The notes under the pieces are model-generated. The model was not told the DNA's origin. It was given only the letters and a program-made list of their open reading frames with translations, and did no database searches. Position numbers and translations under genes: made by a program. Positions 43,042 to 52,600 of a DNA stretch of 64,000 nucleotides are shown here, piece after piece. Origin of the DNA: UBA1447 sp002329225. GTDB lineage: Bacteria; Bacillota; Clostridia; Oscillospirales; Acutalibacteraceae. Position 1 is the first letter of the stretch. Each line of letters opens with the position of its first letter. Location of the stretch: NCBI GenBank assembly GCA_050946835.1, contig JBMNVN010000001.1, forward strand, positions 1 to 64,000. The letters are read 5' to 3'.

Positions 43042-45616
43042 ACCCTATCACCAACTTAAATTTTGTGTAAACGGAGCCTACATGTTCGAAGGTGGAAGAA
43101 TTATAACCAGACACCACCAGGTACAAATCATAAGTCCCGTAAGCCATCTCATCAAACAACTCAATTGTAGGCAGATAATTTCCGGGCTTTACACCTAATG
43201 AACGGTAGAGCATATTGTCATCTTTATCCAGAAGAGTAACAATAAAATCACATTTGTTAGTTTCGACATTCCCCAAGTTAACAGGTATACGCTCATACCA
43301 CTCGTCAATCATAAGTTCCGTGTTTGCGTAGAACTTAAAGGCTTTTTTATCGCCCTTTACATCCAGATTTTCCGTCTCGGCAAGCTGACGGGCTAAATCA
43401 TATTCAATCTCCCTTACATTTCTGACCGGCTCCATAAGCCCCTTATAAACCGGAACCGCTTTTTGCGGCACTTTGTAAGAAAAAAGAGAAATACACAATA
43501 CCATTACGCCGGCAAGAATTGCAAACAACAGCAAAAGAGCGGTGACTATTCTAATAACACTCGGAAGCTTGTACCAAAAACTATTGATTTTTACAAATGA
43601 TCGTTTTATGGAATTGGCGGCCGATGATAAGCTGTAACCTTTCTTTTGCCGTTTCTGTTTCGGAGCCTTTTCACGCCGAACTTTGGGTTCTTTTGCTTCT
43701 GAGGGCTTCCGATGTTTGGGCGGTTTCGGCTCTTTAGTTTTTTCCAATTTTGCGGCTTTCGATTTTATTGTCTTTTCAGGCTTCGGCTTTTTTACTTTTT
43801 TAGACTTCGGCTCTTTTGGAACTTTTTCTTTTTTGGTTTTTTCCGCTTTCTTACGCTTCGGCTCAACCTTATTTTCAGGAAGAACCGGAGTTGCCTCAAC
43901 AGTTTCGGATGGCAGAGTTTGAGAATCATCGGCTGTTTCTTTGCCTTCCGCCGGGGCGGAAAGGGAATCGGAAATGAGTTTTGCCAGATAGTTTTCTAAA
44001 ACGGGAGGACTTTCCGGTTCCCGTGTAACCGGCTCCCCGCTCTCTTCTGCGGAAACTTCAAATTCTGCGGCTGTAAAGGAGTCTTCGGGCTCCTCTGTCT
44101 GTTCCTCTTCCTCCGGTTCCTGCGTTTTTAGTACCGCTTGGCTCACCAGTGAGGACATAAAAGCGGCAGCCTCCGCACCTCGTGCCAAAAGTTCCTCCGT
44201 TTCCTGTGCAGACTCTTCATCAATTTCTTCCGTCACGATTTCTTCAGTTTCCGACTCTTTTTCCGTGTAGGAAAAATCTTCCTGCAAGCGTGGTTGTTCA
44301 TCATCTTCCGTTATGGTTTCTTCGCTTTCAGGTACAAATTCATATATCGGTTCTTCATCTATCAGGCTTTTTGCTGACGGGGCTTCTTCTCCCTCCCCTT
44401 GATAAGGGTCAAAATCAGACCCGCTATCACCATCAGCTTCGGCAGGTAAATCATAAAGGTCTGTGCTTTCCGAGCCAGATTCGCTAAAATCAGAATATTC
44501 TCCGGCGTGGGAGGATGTTTTATCAGAAACATTTTCAGGCGGCGGAACTTCGGTTTTTCCGGGTTCTGAGGTGCTGTACACTCTTTGGAATCCTCCCCAG
44601 GGAGCAAAGGAGGCAGCGGCGGGCCGTTCTTCTTCCAGCTGAGTTTCGCTTCGGAAAGATTCCTGCTCAGTTTTTTCATCCTCATCCTCCCCTTTCTTAA
44701 AGAATCCGGCAAATTGAGTATATTCTTCCACGGCAGGTTCTTCGGCGGGTTCTTCTTCCGCCGCTGCCGTTTCTTCAATTAAAGCATCTGAACCGTCAGG
44801 GAAAAACTCCGCTTCAAGTTGAGTATATTCTTCAACAACGGGTTCGTCGGCAGATTTTTCTTCTACCTCTACCGCTTCTTCAATCAATGCAGCTGAACTT
44901 TCGGGCAAAAATTCAGGTTCGGCTCTTAATACATCTTCCTGCTCAGACTCAACTTCCGCAGATGCTTCCGATTCGGATTCAAAATAATCATTTTCCGAAT
45001 GCGGAGTCTGTTCTTCTTTTTTTTCGGGGTTTGTATGTTCCTCAAAGAAGGTTGCGACTCCGAATTCACGCCGGGGAGGTATGAGGAATTTCCCCCTCAA
45101 TTCTTCAAGAATTTCATCAACCGGGTCTTTAAAACGCACCGTACTCTCGGCGGGATATTCCTCCTCGGGTTCTTCAGACAATACATTAGCCGGAACAGCC
45201 TCTTCGGCTATTCCGGCACTGTTTTCGTTCTCAAGAGCAGGCAAAACCTCCCCCTGCATTACGGGGGCGGAATCCTTTGCCTCTTCCGAAATATCTTCAG
45301 TTATTATCGTTTCCTTTTCAGACTCCTGCGCCTGTGTTTCGGAAAGTTGTTTTTCCCTTTTTCTTTTTTCTTTATTAGCTTTTATCTTTTCAAGACGCTT
45401 TTCTTTTTTTGATAAGCGCTTTTCTTTATCTGCGGGTTTGTTTTCGGCGGTCGGGGTATGTCGGTTCGTTTCAGGTCGGCTGCCATCTATTTTTTCGCCT
45501 TCTGTTTGAGAAAGCTTTTTGTTCTGCATTGCTTCTTTGGCTGCCTGTGCCGCCCTTTCCCGGTTCTTTCTTTCGTTTTTCTTTTTTGCCGCCGCTTTCC
45601 TGTTATTTGTTGCCAT
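42989..45616 (-). CDS. Charge-block membrane protein, surface system
   Basis: 875 residues, unrecognised. The layout is striking. There is a Lys/Arg-rich start (1-90), about 470 residues that are very acidic and low in complexity, a Lys/Pro-rich block (about 584-661), one membrane helix (about 688-712) and a 163-residue outside domain. Within the acidic part a unit of about 33 residues is repeated in tandem (ALIEEAVEVEEKS and ALIEETAAAEEEP, each leading to VEEYTQ). The outside domain shares the KPG-Y motif with the next gene. AGGAG is 7 bases from the ATG. The long inside region is probably disordered and may bind wall-synthesis or cytoskeletal partners. That role is inference. Confidence 0.65.
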   Translation of the reverse strand: MATNNRKAAAKKKNERKNRERAAQAAKEAMQNKKLSQTEGEKIDGSRPETNRHTPTAENKPADKEKRLSKKEKRLEKIKANKEKRKREKQLSETQAQESEKETIITEDISEEAKDSAPVMQGEVLPALENENSAGIAEEAVPANVLSEEPEEEYPAESTVRFKDPVDEILEELRGKFLIPPRREFGVATFFEEHTNPEKKEEQTPHSENDYFESESEASAEVESEQEDVLRAEPEFLPESSAALIEEAVEVEEKSADEPVVEEYTQLEAEFFPDGSDALIEETAAAEEEPAEEPAVEEYTQFAGFFKKGEDEDEKTEQESFRSETQLEEERPAAASFAPWGGFQRVYSTSEPGKTEVPPPENVSDKTSSHAGEYSDFSESGSESTDLYDLPAEADGDSGSDFDPYQGEGEEAPSAKSLIDEEPIYEFVPESEETITEDDEQPRLQEDFSYTEKESETEEIVTEEIDEESAQETEELLARGAEAAAFMSSLVSQAVLKTQEPEEEEQTEEPEDSFTAAEFEVSAEESGEPVTREPESPPVLENYLAKLISDSLSAPAEGKETADDSQTLPSETVEATPVLPENKVEPKRKKAEKTKKEKVPKEPKSKKVKKPKPEKTIKSKAAKLEKTKEPKPPKHRKPSEAKEPKVRREKAPKQKRQKKGYSLSSAANSIKRSFVKINSFWYKLPSVIRIVTALLLLFAILAGVMVLCISLFSYKVPQKAVPVYKGLMEPVRNVREIEYDLARQLAETENLDVKGDKKAFKFYANTELMIDEWYERIPVNLGNVETNKCDFIVTLLDKDDNMLYRSLGVKPGNYLPTIELFDEMAYGTYDLYLVVSGYNSSTFEHVGSVYTKFKLVIGFEQGREEQGEQQNEQIE

Positions 45617-45639
45617 CGATTAACTCCTATCCGGTTTTA

Positions 45640-46293
45640 TCAGCTTTCCCATGGCAGAGTTTCCATGTGCCAGAACTGCGGATATCTGTCCACCTGCACC
45701 GCCTCCAACGTAAAAGCCAAACTGAGATTTGCACCGGAGGGAGAAATAGCCTTCATCTTATCGCCGTCAAAACCGGATATAATTAAAGGTAAAGCCTGAA
45801 AACTGTTATTGTCCAACTTGAGAACGGTCGCATAGTAAAAACAAAAATCATTTTTCCGATTGTCAAACCACTTGCTTTGGTCCCCGCTATCAGAGGCTCC
45901 ATAAGGTGTGGCTATGCCAAAGGGAATGAACGAATCCGCCTGCAGGATTTCGCCGCCCTTTTCCCACTGCTGTAAAACCTTAACGCGCAGATAGGCGGAA
46001 CCCTTTCCTTTATAATTGGCAGTCACCCGCAACTTACCTATATAGTTTTCCGCCGCAGCGTTTGTTACATTTACATTCAGGCTCTTATCGGGATTTTGGT
46101 AGTGGCTTATAGGATTAACCGCACCTTCGAAACTAAGCTCAGCATAGGCATCAAAGTTTGAAAGACCGAACTGTCTGTTTGTAATGGCATCGCCCACTGT
46201 CAGCCATGCCAAGGTTATACTCGCAATCACCAACACGGCGGCAAGGGCTATCAGAACCGCTGCAGGCGGCCTACGCAATTTTAATTTTTTCAT
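45640..46293 (-). CDS. TasA/camelysin-like secreted protein 4
   Basis: 217 residues. A basic start and one hydrophobic helix lead into ITLAWLTVGDAITNRQFGLSNF, the pattern of SipW-dependent signal peptides (hydrophobic helix, then aromatic-Leu/Phe-Thr, then a polar stretch into the first beta strand). The mature part looks like a beta-sandwich (VNVTNAAAENYIGKLRVTANY). I infer export and cleavage by one of the two neighbouring SipW-like peptidases, and assembly at the surface. AAAGGGG precedes the ATG. The neighbouring gene upstream ends 20 bases away. Confidence 0.65.
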   Translation of the reverse strand: MKKLKLRRPPAAVLIALAAVLVIASITLAWLTVGDAITNRQFGLSNFDAYAELSFEGAVNPISHYQNPDKSLNVNVTNAAAENYIGKLRVTANYKGKGSAYLRVKVLQQWEKGGEILQADSFIPFGIATPYGASDSGDQSKWFDNRKNDFCFYYATVLKLDNNSFQALPLIISGFDGDKMKAISPSGANLSLAFTLEAVQVDRYPQFWHMETLPWES

Positions 46294-46313
46294 CTGTTCA
46301 GCCCCTTTCGCGC

Positions 46314-47063
46314 TTAAGGTGTTCTGTCAAACCATCCCGGCGTATCCTGACCGGCTTTAAGTGTCAAAACAATGTTGTCATAGGTATAGTGCTCATCGAT
46401 AGTGGTAGTTTCCAACGTAGCGCCGGTAACATTGTAATCAGCCCAGAACGCTATATATATTTTGCGGGTAGAGTTGGGAGGCACAATCACATAGTTGCCT
46501 TCATCACCGATACCGGAAACACCGTCGCCCAGGTTATAGCTGTTTAGTGCGGTATAAGTAGCGGCAGCATTACCGTCGGTGATTATGTTGGCGTCCTGAC
46601 CGGTGTATTGGTTTTTGCGGGTTCTGATAATATCCATAACGCTTGTAGGTTTACCGGGCCTCACAGCCTGTGCGGCGGCATCATAGGCCGATTCGTCAAA
46701 GAAGAAGTAATGGAATTCCGCCGGAATTCCGCCGGTTCTTGTTACGGTGAGGTACACCCGTGCAGGCAGACTGCCGTCATTGGTTGCTGAAATCTCTTCA
46801 ATGTAAAGAGCCCTGTCAAAGGCAATTGCTTCATCCGGGTCCTCAAGCTTGGTAGCGGCGGGTAGGTCTATTGTTTTTGCGTCAAAGTACTCCACCGGTG
46901 TCTCAAATGTTAAAGTGCCGAAAATGAAAGATTTTTCATCTTCAATAAGGCGGACATAAAACCATGCGGAGGTGGGCGGTAAAACGGCAAAATAAGTCAG
47001 GCAAAGAGCGAACAGCAGGCTCATAGCGCCTGTAAATATTTTTTTGACTTTAGTTTTTCGCAT
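46314..47063 (-). CDS. TasA/camelysin-like secreted protein 3
   Basis: 249 residues. After the basic MRKTKVKK and a hydrophobic helix comes the cleavage-type region TSAWFYVRLIEDEKSFIFGTLTF, as in SipW-dependent proteins. The mature part has strand motifs (ARVYLTVTRTG, STRKIYIAFWADYNV) typical of TasA/camelysin-like sandwiches. A GTG at 47072 is in frame, but AGGTG 6 bases before the ATG at 47063 makes the ATG likelier. It overlaps the end of the upstream signal peptidase gene by 14 bases, which suggests translational coupling of peptidase and substrate. Confidence 0.68.
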   Translation of the reverse strand: MRKTKVKKIFTGAMSLLFALCLTYFAVLPPTSAWFYVRLIEDEKSFIFGTLTFETPVEYFDAKTIDLPAATKLEDPDEAIAFDRALYIEEISATNDGSLPARVYLTVTRTGGIPAEFHYFFFDESAYDAAAQAVRPGKPTSVMDIIRTRKNQYTGQDANIITDGNAAATYTALNSYNLGDGVSGIGDEGNYVIVPPNSTRKIYIAFWADYNVTGATLETTTIDEHYTYDNIVLTLKAGQDTPGWFDRTP

Positions 47064-47598
47064 CTTTTTCACCTGCTTTTCTTTTTTTAATCGCGGTCAG
47101 AACAAATCTTGCAGCCGTTAAAACAAGCCATATTATCGCCAAAAGAATAAGGATAAACCTGATATTCATTTTTTGAGAAAAACTGCCGAGAAAAGGTATT
47201 TTAAACCAGTATTTTCCGATTACTAGACTTATATCCGCCGGCATGGGGTCTTCGCTTTTTAAGGCGTCGCCTCCCGTATAAACAAGACCTTCCTCAAAAT
47301 CCACCCGGATTATCCTATGGGTAAAACTTCGGCTTTTGTCCGGGGTTTGAACGGTTACAATATCCCCTGATTTGAGTTTGTCGGTCGCCGTCCGTCTTAT
47401 TACAATTGCATCCCCTTCATTAAAAACGGGACTCATACTGCCGCTTTGCACGGACAGTACCGTAGAATCGGTGAAGCGGAGAATTAAAATAAAGCCGAGA
47501 AGTGAAAGGGTCAGTACGGTAAACAATGCCAATAAAGTGTTATAAATTCCGCTTTTAATTTTTTCGCCGCTGCGGGAATTGTTTTTCCCTTCACTCAC
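47050..47598 (-). CDS. ER-type signal peptidase I, SipW-like (second copy)
   Basis: 182 residues. The nucleophile Ser is in VQSGSMSPVFNEGD and the general-base residue is His (SFTHRIIRV) in place of the Lys of ordinary bacterial type I peptidases, which marks the archaeal/ER/SipW class. The downstream acidic residues GGDALKSEDP fit the family. Membrane helices are at about 20-40 and 142-168. SipW in Bacillus cleaves TasA and TapA. The GTG at 47598 overlaps the preceding stop (GTGA). A longer frame to 47616 is less likely. Confidence 0.85.
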   Translation of the reverse strand: MSEGKNNSRSGEKIKSGIYNTLLALFTVLTLSLLGFILILRFTDSTVLSVQSGSMSPVFNEGDAIVIRRTATDKLKSGDIVTVQTPDKSRSFTHRIIRVDFEEGLVYTGGDALKSEDPMPADISLVIGKYWFKIPFLGSFSQKMNIRFILILLAIIWLVLTAARFVLTAIKKRKAGEKDAKN

Positions 47599-48233
47599 GG
47601 CGATACCTGTGCCCAAGTGGCATATTCCGCCTGTTTTGCTTCGACTAAAAGTTTAACCTTGACCGTTTTTTCTTCATAGTCGCTTCCGGGTAGAATATTC
47701 TCGTTATAACTAAGGGAGTTTATAAGGGTATAGGTTTCGCCGTCGGGATTTGTATTCAAATCAACGGCGGGAATAGTTCCGCCCTTATAGTACCAATAGC
47801 CGCTATCATAAGTCCAGTCAGCCGGAACACCAAAAGCAACGGTAAAATCGTCATCAGCGGGAGAAACACCTGAATAAACAATATTGTTTTCCATACTGAC
47901 ACCGTTCCAACGTGAATATTCAATTTTGACCCTCAAGCTAACGGGTATGTTGGACTTGTTGACTACTCTCAGAGCATCCGCAGCCCAAACATCGGCGGGG
48001 TCTTCAAAATACATAATATTCTCACCGGGCCCTACGTAATTATCTCCTCCTTCGGAAACATAGCCGGAGCGTATTTCAAAGGGCTTTTGCAGACTGATAT
48101 CAAAAATACCGATACTAATCTCTTGCGACCTGTCTTCCCCCTGTTTATTCATCCAAGCCACAGTACCGGCAATTGCCACAGCAACGACAGCCAGCAATAG
48201 TGCGATTATTATGAGAGTTGTTCTCTTCTTCAT
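47595..48233 (-). CDS. TasA/camelysin-like secreted protein 2
   Basis: 212 residues with the SipW-type N-terminus: KKR, a hydrophobic helix, VAWMNKQGEDRSQEISIG. The mature region IFDISLQKPFEI and LRVVNKSNIPVSLRVKIEY is the conserved strand pair of TasA-like proteins, in which a folded domain replaces N-x-SxxPxxLRV-type contexts. It is therefore the clearest TasA-like candidate of the four. AGAGG is 7 bases before the ATG. Its stop overlaps the start of the second signal peptidase gene. Confidence 0.72.
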   Translation of the reverse strand: MKKRTTLIIIALLLAVVAVAIAGTVAWMNKQGEDRSQEISIGIFDISLQKPFEIRSGYVSEGGDNYVGPGENIMYFEDPADVWAADALRVVNKSNIPVSLRVKIEYSRWNGVSMENNIVYSGVSPADDDFTVAFGVPADWTYDSGYWYYKGGTIPAVDLNTNPDGETYTLINSLSYNENILPGSDYEEKTVKVKLLVEAKQAEYATWAQVSP

Positions 48234-48291
48234 TAAAAAACCTCTGAATAACTACCTTTTACGGTTTTCCCTGTTTAATATAATATTTATC

Positions 48292-48894
48292 TCAATCATC
48301 CTGCTCCGTTTTTTCGGAGTCGTCAACCGGTATTTGTTCCTCTTCATCTTTTTCGCCAAGAAGCTTTTTAATATGATCTATTTCACGAAAGGTAAGGAAG
48401 GCAAAAGGAACAATTAAAAGAAAGAAAATTACATATCTGTTTTTTAGCTTGTTGATTAGGGTACCCGCCGAGCTAATACTACTGCTGACTTTACCTATTA
48501 ATTTATCTTCATAGACCTTGTAACTATCCACCACAGGGTTGTTATCGCCTTTTGTTATGAAATATCGTTTCCCCTGGTCATTTTTGCCTACTGATACTAT
48601 TCGGTGAGTATTGGGCGTGCCGGCAATCACGGGGTCTTCAGAATAGAAGCTTATAACATCACCGGGTACAAGGGTATCGGCCTCTGCCTGTTTGACAATT
48701 AAAATACTGCCTACTTCATAAGTCGGGACCATACTCTGCGTTCGAACAATTAGAAAAGAGTAACCTAAAACACGAGGAACCCCGCTGCCCCAATTAGCAA
48801 TAACCGTAATAAAAACAACCACGCTAATGGTAAAGATTAAAACTGTAAGGATTGTCACCAGACGGGACAACACTTTTTTAACCTGCAAAAACAA
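48292..48894 (-). CDS. ER-type signal peptidase I, SipW-like (first copy)
   Basis: 200 residues. It has nucleophile Ser in RTQSMVPTYEVGS, general-base His in GTPNTHRIVSV, and the acidic site KGDNNPVVDS, all as in SipW-class peptidases. There is an N-terminal membrane helix (about 10-34) and a second at about 152-172, followed by an acidic cytoplasmic tail (EEEQIPVDDSEKTEQDD) that the second copy lacks. Start choice is uncertain among TTG 48894, a TTG two codons on and a GTG further in. It lies between TasA-like genes 1 and 2. Confidence 0.85.
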   Translation of the reverse strand: MFLQVKKVLSRLVTILTVLIFTISVVVFITVIANWGSGVPRVLGYSFLIVRTQSMVPTYEVGSILIVKQAEADTLVPGDVISFYSEDPVIAGTPNTHRIVSVGKNDQGKRYFITKGDNNPVVDSYKVYEDKLIGKVSSSISSAGTLINKLKNRYVIFFLLIVPFAFLTFREIDHIKKLLGEKDEEEQIPVDDSEKTEQDD

Positions 48895-48916
48895 TCACCG
48901 TCATCCGTAAATATAA

Positions 48917-49576
48917 TCATGAGCCTTCAAAGCTGAGAGAGTCAATTTCTATAAGGGAACCTAAAGCAACATCCCCCGCAGGAGTATCGGAAGAAAGACC
49001 TACATCATAATAAATCTCAAATATCCGGTTCTGATACCCGCTTAAATCTATTGTATAAACCGTATAATTCGTTGGAGCCGGGTCACCCAACAAGGTTAAC
49101 AAGTTTGTGTTTATCGGATCAACCCCTGTCGTGGGGAATCCGGGATCTCCACCGTCATCTTTAACCAGGAAGCGCACATGGATACGTTCAAAAATATCAC
49201 TTGCTCCGGCACTAGCATCTAAAGGTGTTGCAGAAATGCCGTTTAGTTTAAAGGCTAAAGAATTTTTTCCTCCGGAATGGACTACTACCTTATAAAAGCG
49301 GTACTGGTTAGGCACAGCGGCAACGAGTTGGAGAGTGTCTTCGGTAACAACATTCCAGTTCTGTGCTTCATCGGTATCAAGTACACCATTCTTGTTGGTG
49401 TCAATTGCTTCATATATGGTGTAGGTTATTTCTTCGGCAACAACATCAGATTTAATTTCATCGGCTCCCGCCTTGCCGCCCAACATAAACCAGGCCACCG
49501 TTACTACCACCAGAACCATAGCGGTGGCAACCATAAGGGCTACACTCTTCAGTATATTCTTTTTGTCATTACTCAC
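48917..49576 (-). CDS. TasA/camelysin-like secreted protein 1, with EF-hand-like loop
   Basis: 219 residues. After NDKKN a hydrophobic helix leads to VTVAWFMLGGKAGADEI, the SipW-dependent type of signal. Residues near 60 read DTNKNGVLDTDEA, a good EF-hand-like calcium loop. The rest has alternating strands and ends SLEFEGS-like (DSLSFEGS). The ORF opens at GTG 49585, but that codon overlaps the AAAGGAGGTG ribosome site. The GTG at 49576, 8 bases after AGGAGG, is the start. It lies 31 bases after the giant protein gene. Confidence 0.68.
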   Translation of the reverse strand: MSNDKKNILKSVALMVATAMVLVVVTVAWFMLGGKAGADEIKSDVVAEEITYTIYEAIDTNKNGVLDTDEAQNWNVVTEDTLQLVAAVPNQYRFYKVVVHSGGKNSLAFKLNGISATPLDASAGASDIFERIHVRFLVKDDGGDPGFPTTGVDPINTNLLTLLGDPAPTNYTVYTIDLSGYQNRIFEIYYDVGLSSDTPAGDVALGSLIEIDSLSFEGS

Positions 49577-49607
49577 AGTCGCCACCTCCTTTTTCAGTAT
49601 ATGTTAT

Positions 49608-52600
49608 TTAAACCAAGCTGGTCCAGAAGCGATAGACACCCCAAGGTTCATTCGTTACAATGAAAAAGTGAATTGTAACAGCAGTGGTGTCGTCATTGAG
49701 CGGTATATAGCAACCGTATTCGTCACCAAAGTTTCTCAATCCAACTCCGTTGCCGGCACTGCCTAAAAGATAGTCGCCGTTTTGGTCTTGAGCAGTTATT
49801 GTATAGTTATATCCCGCCGGCAGCATGCCCGCCGCAAAGAAGCCTCCGGATGAAACTACCAAGTCTTCCAAGGTTGAAACGGTTGAAGCTGCTGCGGTGA
49901 ATACCCCGCTGACATAGGTAACAGGCTCTCCGGCAAAGTTATGTTTATTTTTTAGCAGGATCGAAACAATTTCACTATCCATTGCGGAGTCGCCGGAACT
50001 GTTGGTGAGAGTGTAATCAACTTCGACAATACGATTAAGGCAGGGCCTTGCATAGCGGACAACGCCGTTGTTCATACTGCTGAAGACCGTACCGGCAGTT
50101 GTATCAAGTTCAAACTCCAGTCCGGCATAAACATCCGCCAAGTCAAGGTTTTGCATCAAATCAATTTGAATTGGATTGCCCGGTTGGATATTCAGATGAT
50201 ACTCCAAGTTCTGAGGTTTTTCAGTTGCCGTAACTGAATCCCCGCTTATGGTGCCCGGGAAGGTAATCTTGGAAAAGCTTGTTACGGAGCCTGCCGAGTC
50301 ACCCAAGTAGAAGCGGACCGGTGATGCGGCAAATGCAAGGCCCGCAGCAAACTTACCGCTGCCGCCGGAAAGGCCGGCAGGTAAGGTATATACGGAACCT
50401 GTAAGGAGTTCATCCGTATTCTTAGCTATAGCGTTGGAGTCGGCAATAAAGGTAAGCTGTCTGTCATAAGCACAGCCCGTGATATTCGAATCACCTGATA
50501 CAGTGCCGGCGATGTTGCCGATTGTCTGTATTGCCGGCACAAGGGCACCGCTTTCAAGGGCGGAATCAAGAACCGTACCGGCGAACACGGAATTATTAAC
50601 CGCCGACTCACCTGTAGCCTCGCCGACAATACCGCCCACTATGCCGTCGCCCACAACATAGGCGGTGGAAAGGCTGTTGCTTACAGTAACCTGAGTATCA
50701 GCACTGCCTGCTATACCGCCGGTGAGAGCGTCCGCATTTTGAGAGGTGTTCACAAACCTGCCGGAAGTCAGACAACTGTCAATCAGAGTGCCGTTGGAAG
50801 CAAGGCCCACAAGACCGCCCATTGATGTCGCTTCGGCTTCAATTTCACCGATTACATAGCAGTTTACAATATCAGCATTATACGCCCGTCCCGCTAAGAG
50901 GCCGATGTAGCCTTCAGTAGAGGGAGCGGTTACCTCAGCACCCACAAGCCCCAAGTTCTTAACCTCGGAACCCGTGTTCAGACTACCGAAAAGACCGGAA
51001 TTATTACCTACCGTCAAGTCATAAATCACATGGCCGTCGCCGTCAAGTTTACCGTCGAAGTTAGTTATAGGCACTGCCGGTCCGGAGCCTTCATAGTTAA
51101 TGTCAGCGGTAAGTTTATAACTGATTTCACCGTTAGGACCGTAGTAAGCCAAAGAGTTAAAACTCGCAACCGAATTAATTTGGTAAGGATTGCTCACACT
51201 GCCGTCTCCGCCTGTGAAGTTGGGGTTCTGGGCACCCGTTCTAACCTCAATTGGCAGTGCCAAATTAAGCACATTGCCGTTGCTGGCGTTGACGGTAATT
51301 TTTGCAGTAAGTGTTGCCGTGCCGGCAGTAGCGCCGGTCGTGCCCGCCGTTGTAATTACGGAAGCATCCGTGGTTGTCCAGCTAACGGCGGTGAGGTAAT
51401 CCCTCGGAGCCGTAATGGCACTCACCGGGTTTGCAGTGCTGAGTGCGAGTGTGTCAACATACTGGGAGTATTTAGTATCTATCGTTGCTGACGCAATTGC
51501 GGAGCAACCGATGAGGAGTTGGAATTTTTGCGGAATATACTCATCTTCACCATAGCCGCTGTCGAGTTCGGTTATTGCTTTAAGCTGGGGATAAGCCGTC
51601 TCTGACAGTGATTTTACATAAACCGCTTGTGCCGCGGCGCTGAAATACGTCATGCTCATAATACAGCCGGTAGGAGTGGTATCCTCAAGTCTTGCATAGG
51701 TAGAAGAGCCGGAGATGGATTTGTCAGCAAAGGCATCTGTAACGGTGCCTGTATTAGTGCCGCAGAACACCCCTGTTTGAACTGCGTTTGCGTCTACAGT
51801 AACCTGACCTGCACTGAAAGCATTTTTAATCGTACCTGCGTTAAGGCCGGCAAAACCGCCTATGTTGTCATAACCGCTCACACTCGTTCTGGAGAAGGCA
51901 TTCTCTATTAAACCGGTGCCGACATTAGTGCCGGTGATACCGCCTAAGGCATTTGCGCCGTTAGATGAGGTTACATTACCCATGGTGAAACAATCTATTA
52001 TATGACCGCTGTTGGAACCGGTAAGGGCACCGGCAAAAGCATTTGTCTGAGAAGCCGCTGCGGTTGAAACAGTACCGCCGCCATAGGCACTTGTTTCAAC
52101 GGAAGCGCCTTCATTGTTGACAGCCACTATACCGCCCACTAAGGTGTTGCCGGTTACATTCACTTTAACCGAAGTATTCTTGACAGTGCCTGAGTTAAAT
52201 GCAATTACACTCGCCACATTGTTACCGCCGGCCACGGAGCCGCTTAAAATCATGCAGCCGTCTACAACACCGGCATTGTTACGCGCAAGTGCAGTGCCCG
52301 TGTTTTCATTCGCTGTGCCGCGGGAATCAATGTTAAGGTTAACAAAGACTACATCCTTTATTTCTGAAAGGTTGCTGACACCGTAGAGGAACTCTTTGGT
52401 TGAGGTGAAGTTGTTAATTCTGAAATCGTTACCGGCAAAGTCAATGCCTTTAAACGTTATAGATCCGGGATAAGTTTCCGAGGTAATATCGCCTATATAG
52501 TGATTGTCATTGGAGGTATCGCTGTCCCAATTGGGGGCCTTAACCTCCACATCAAGAAGTTCTTTTGTGACAGGATCAAAGGTATAAATAACATCTCTGG

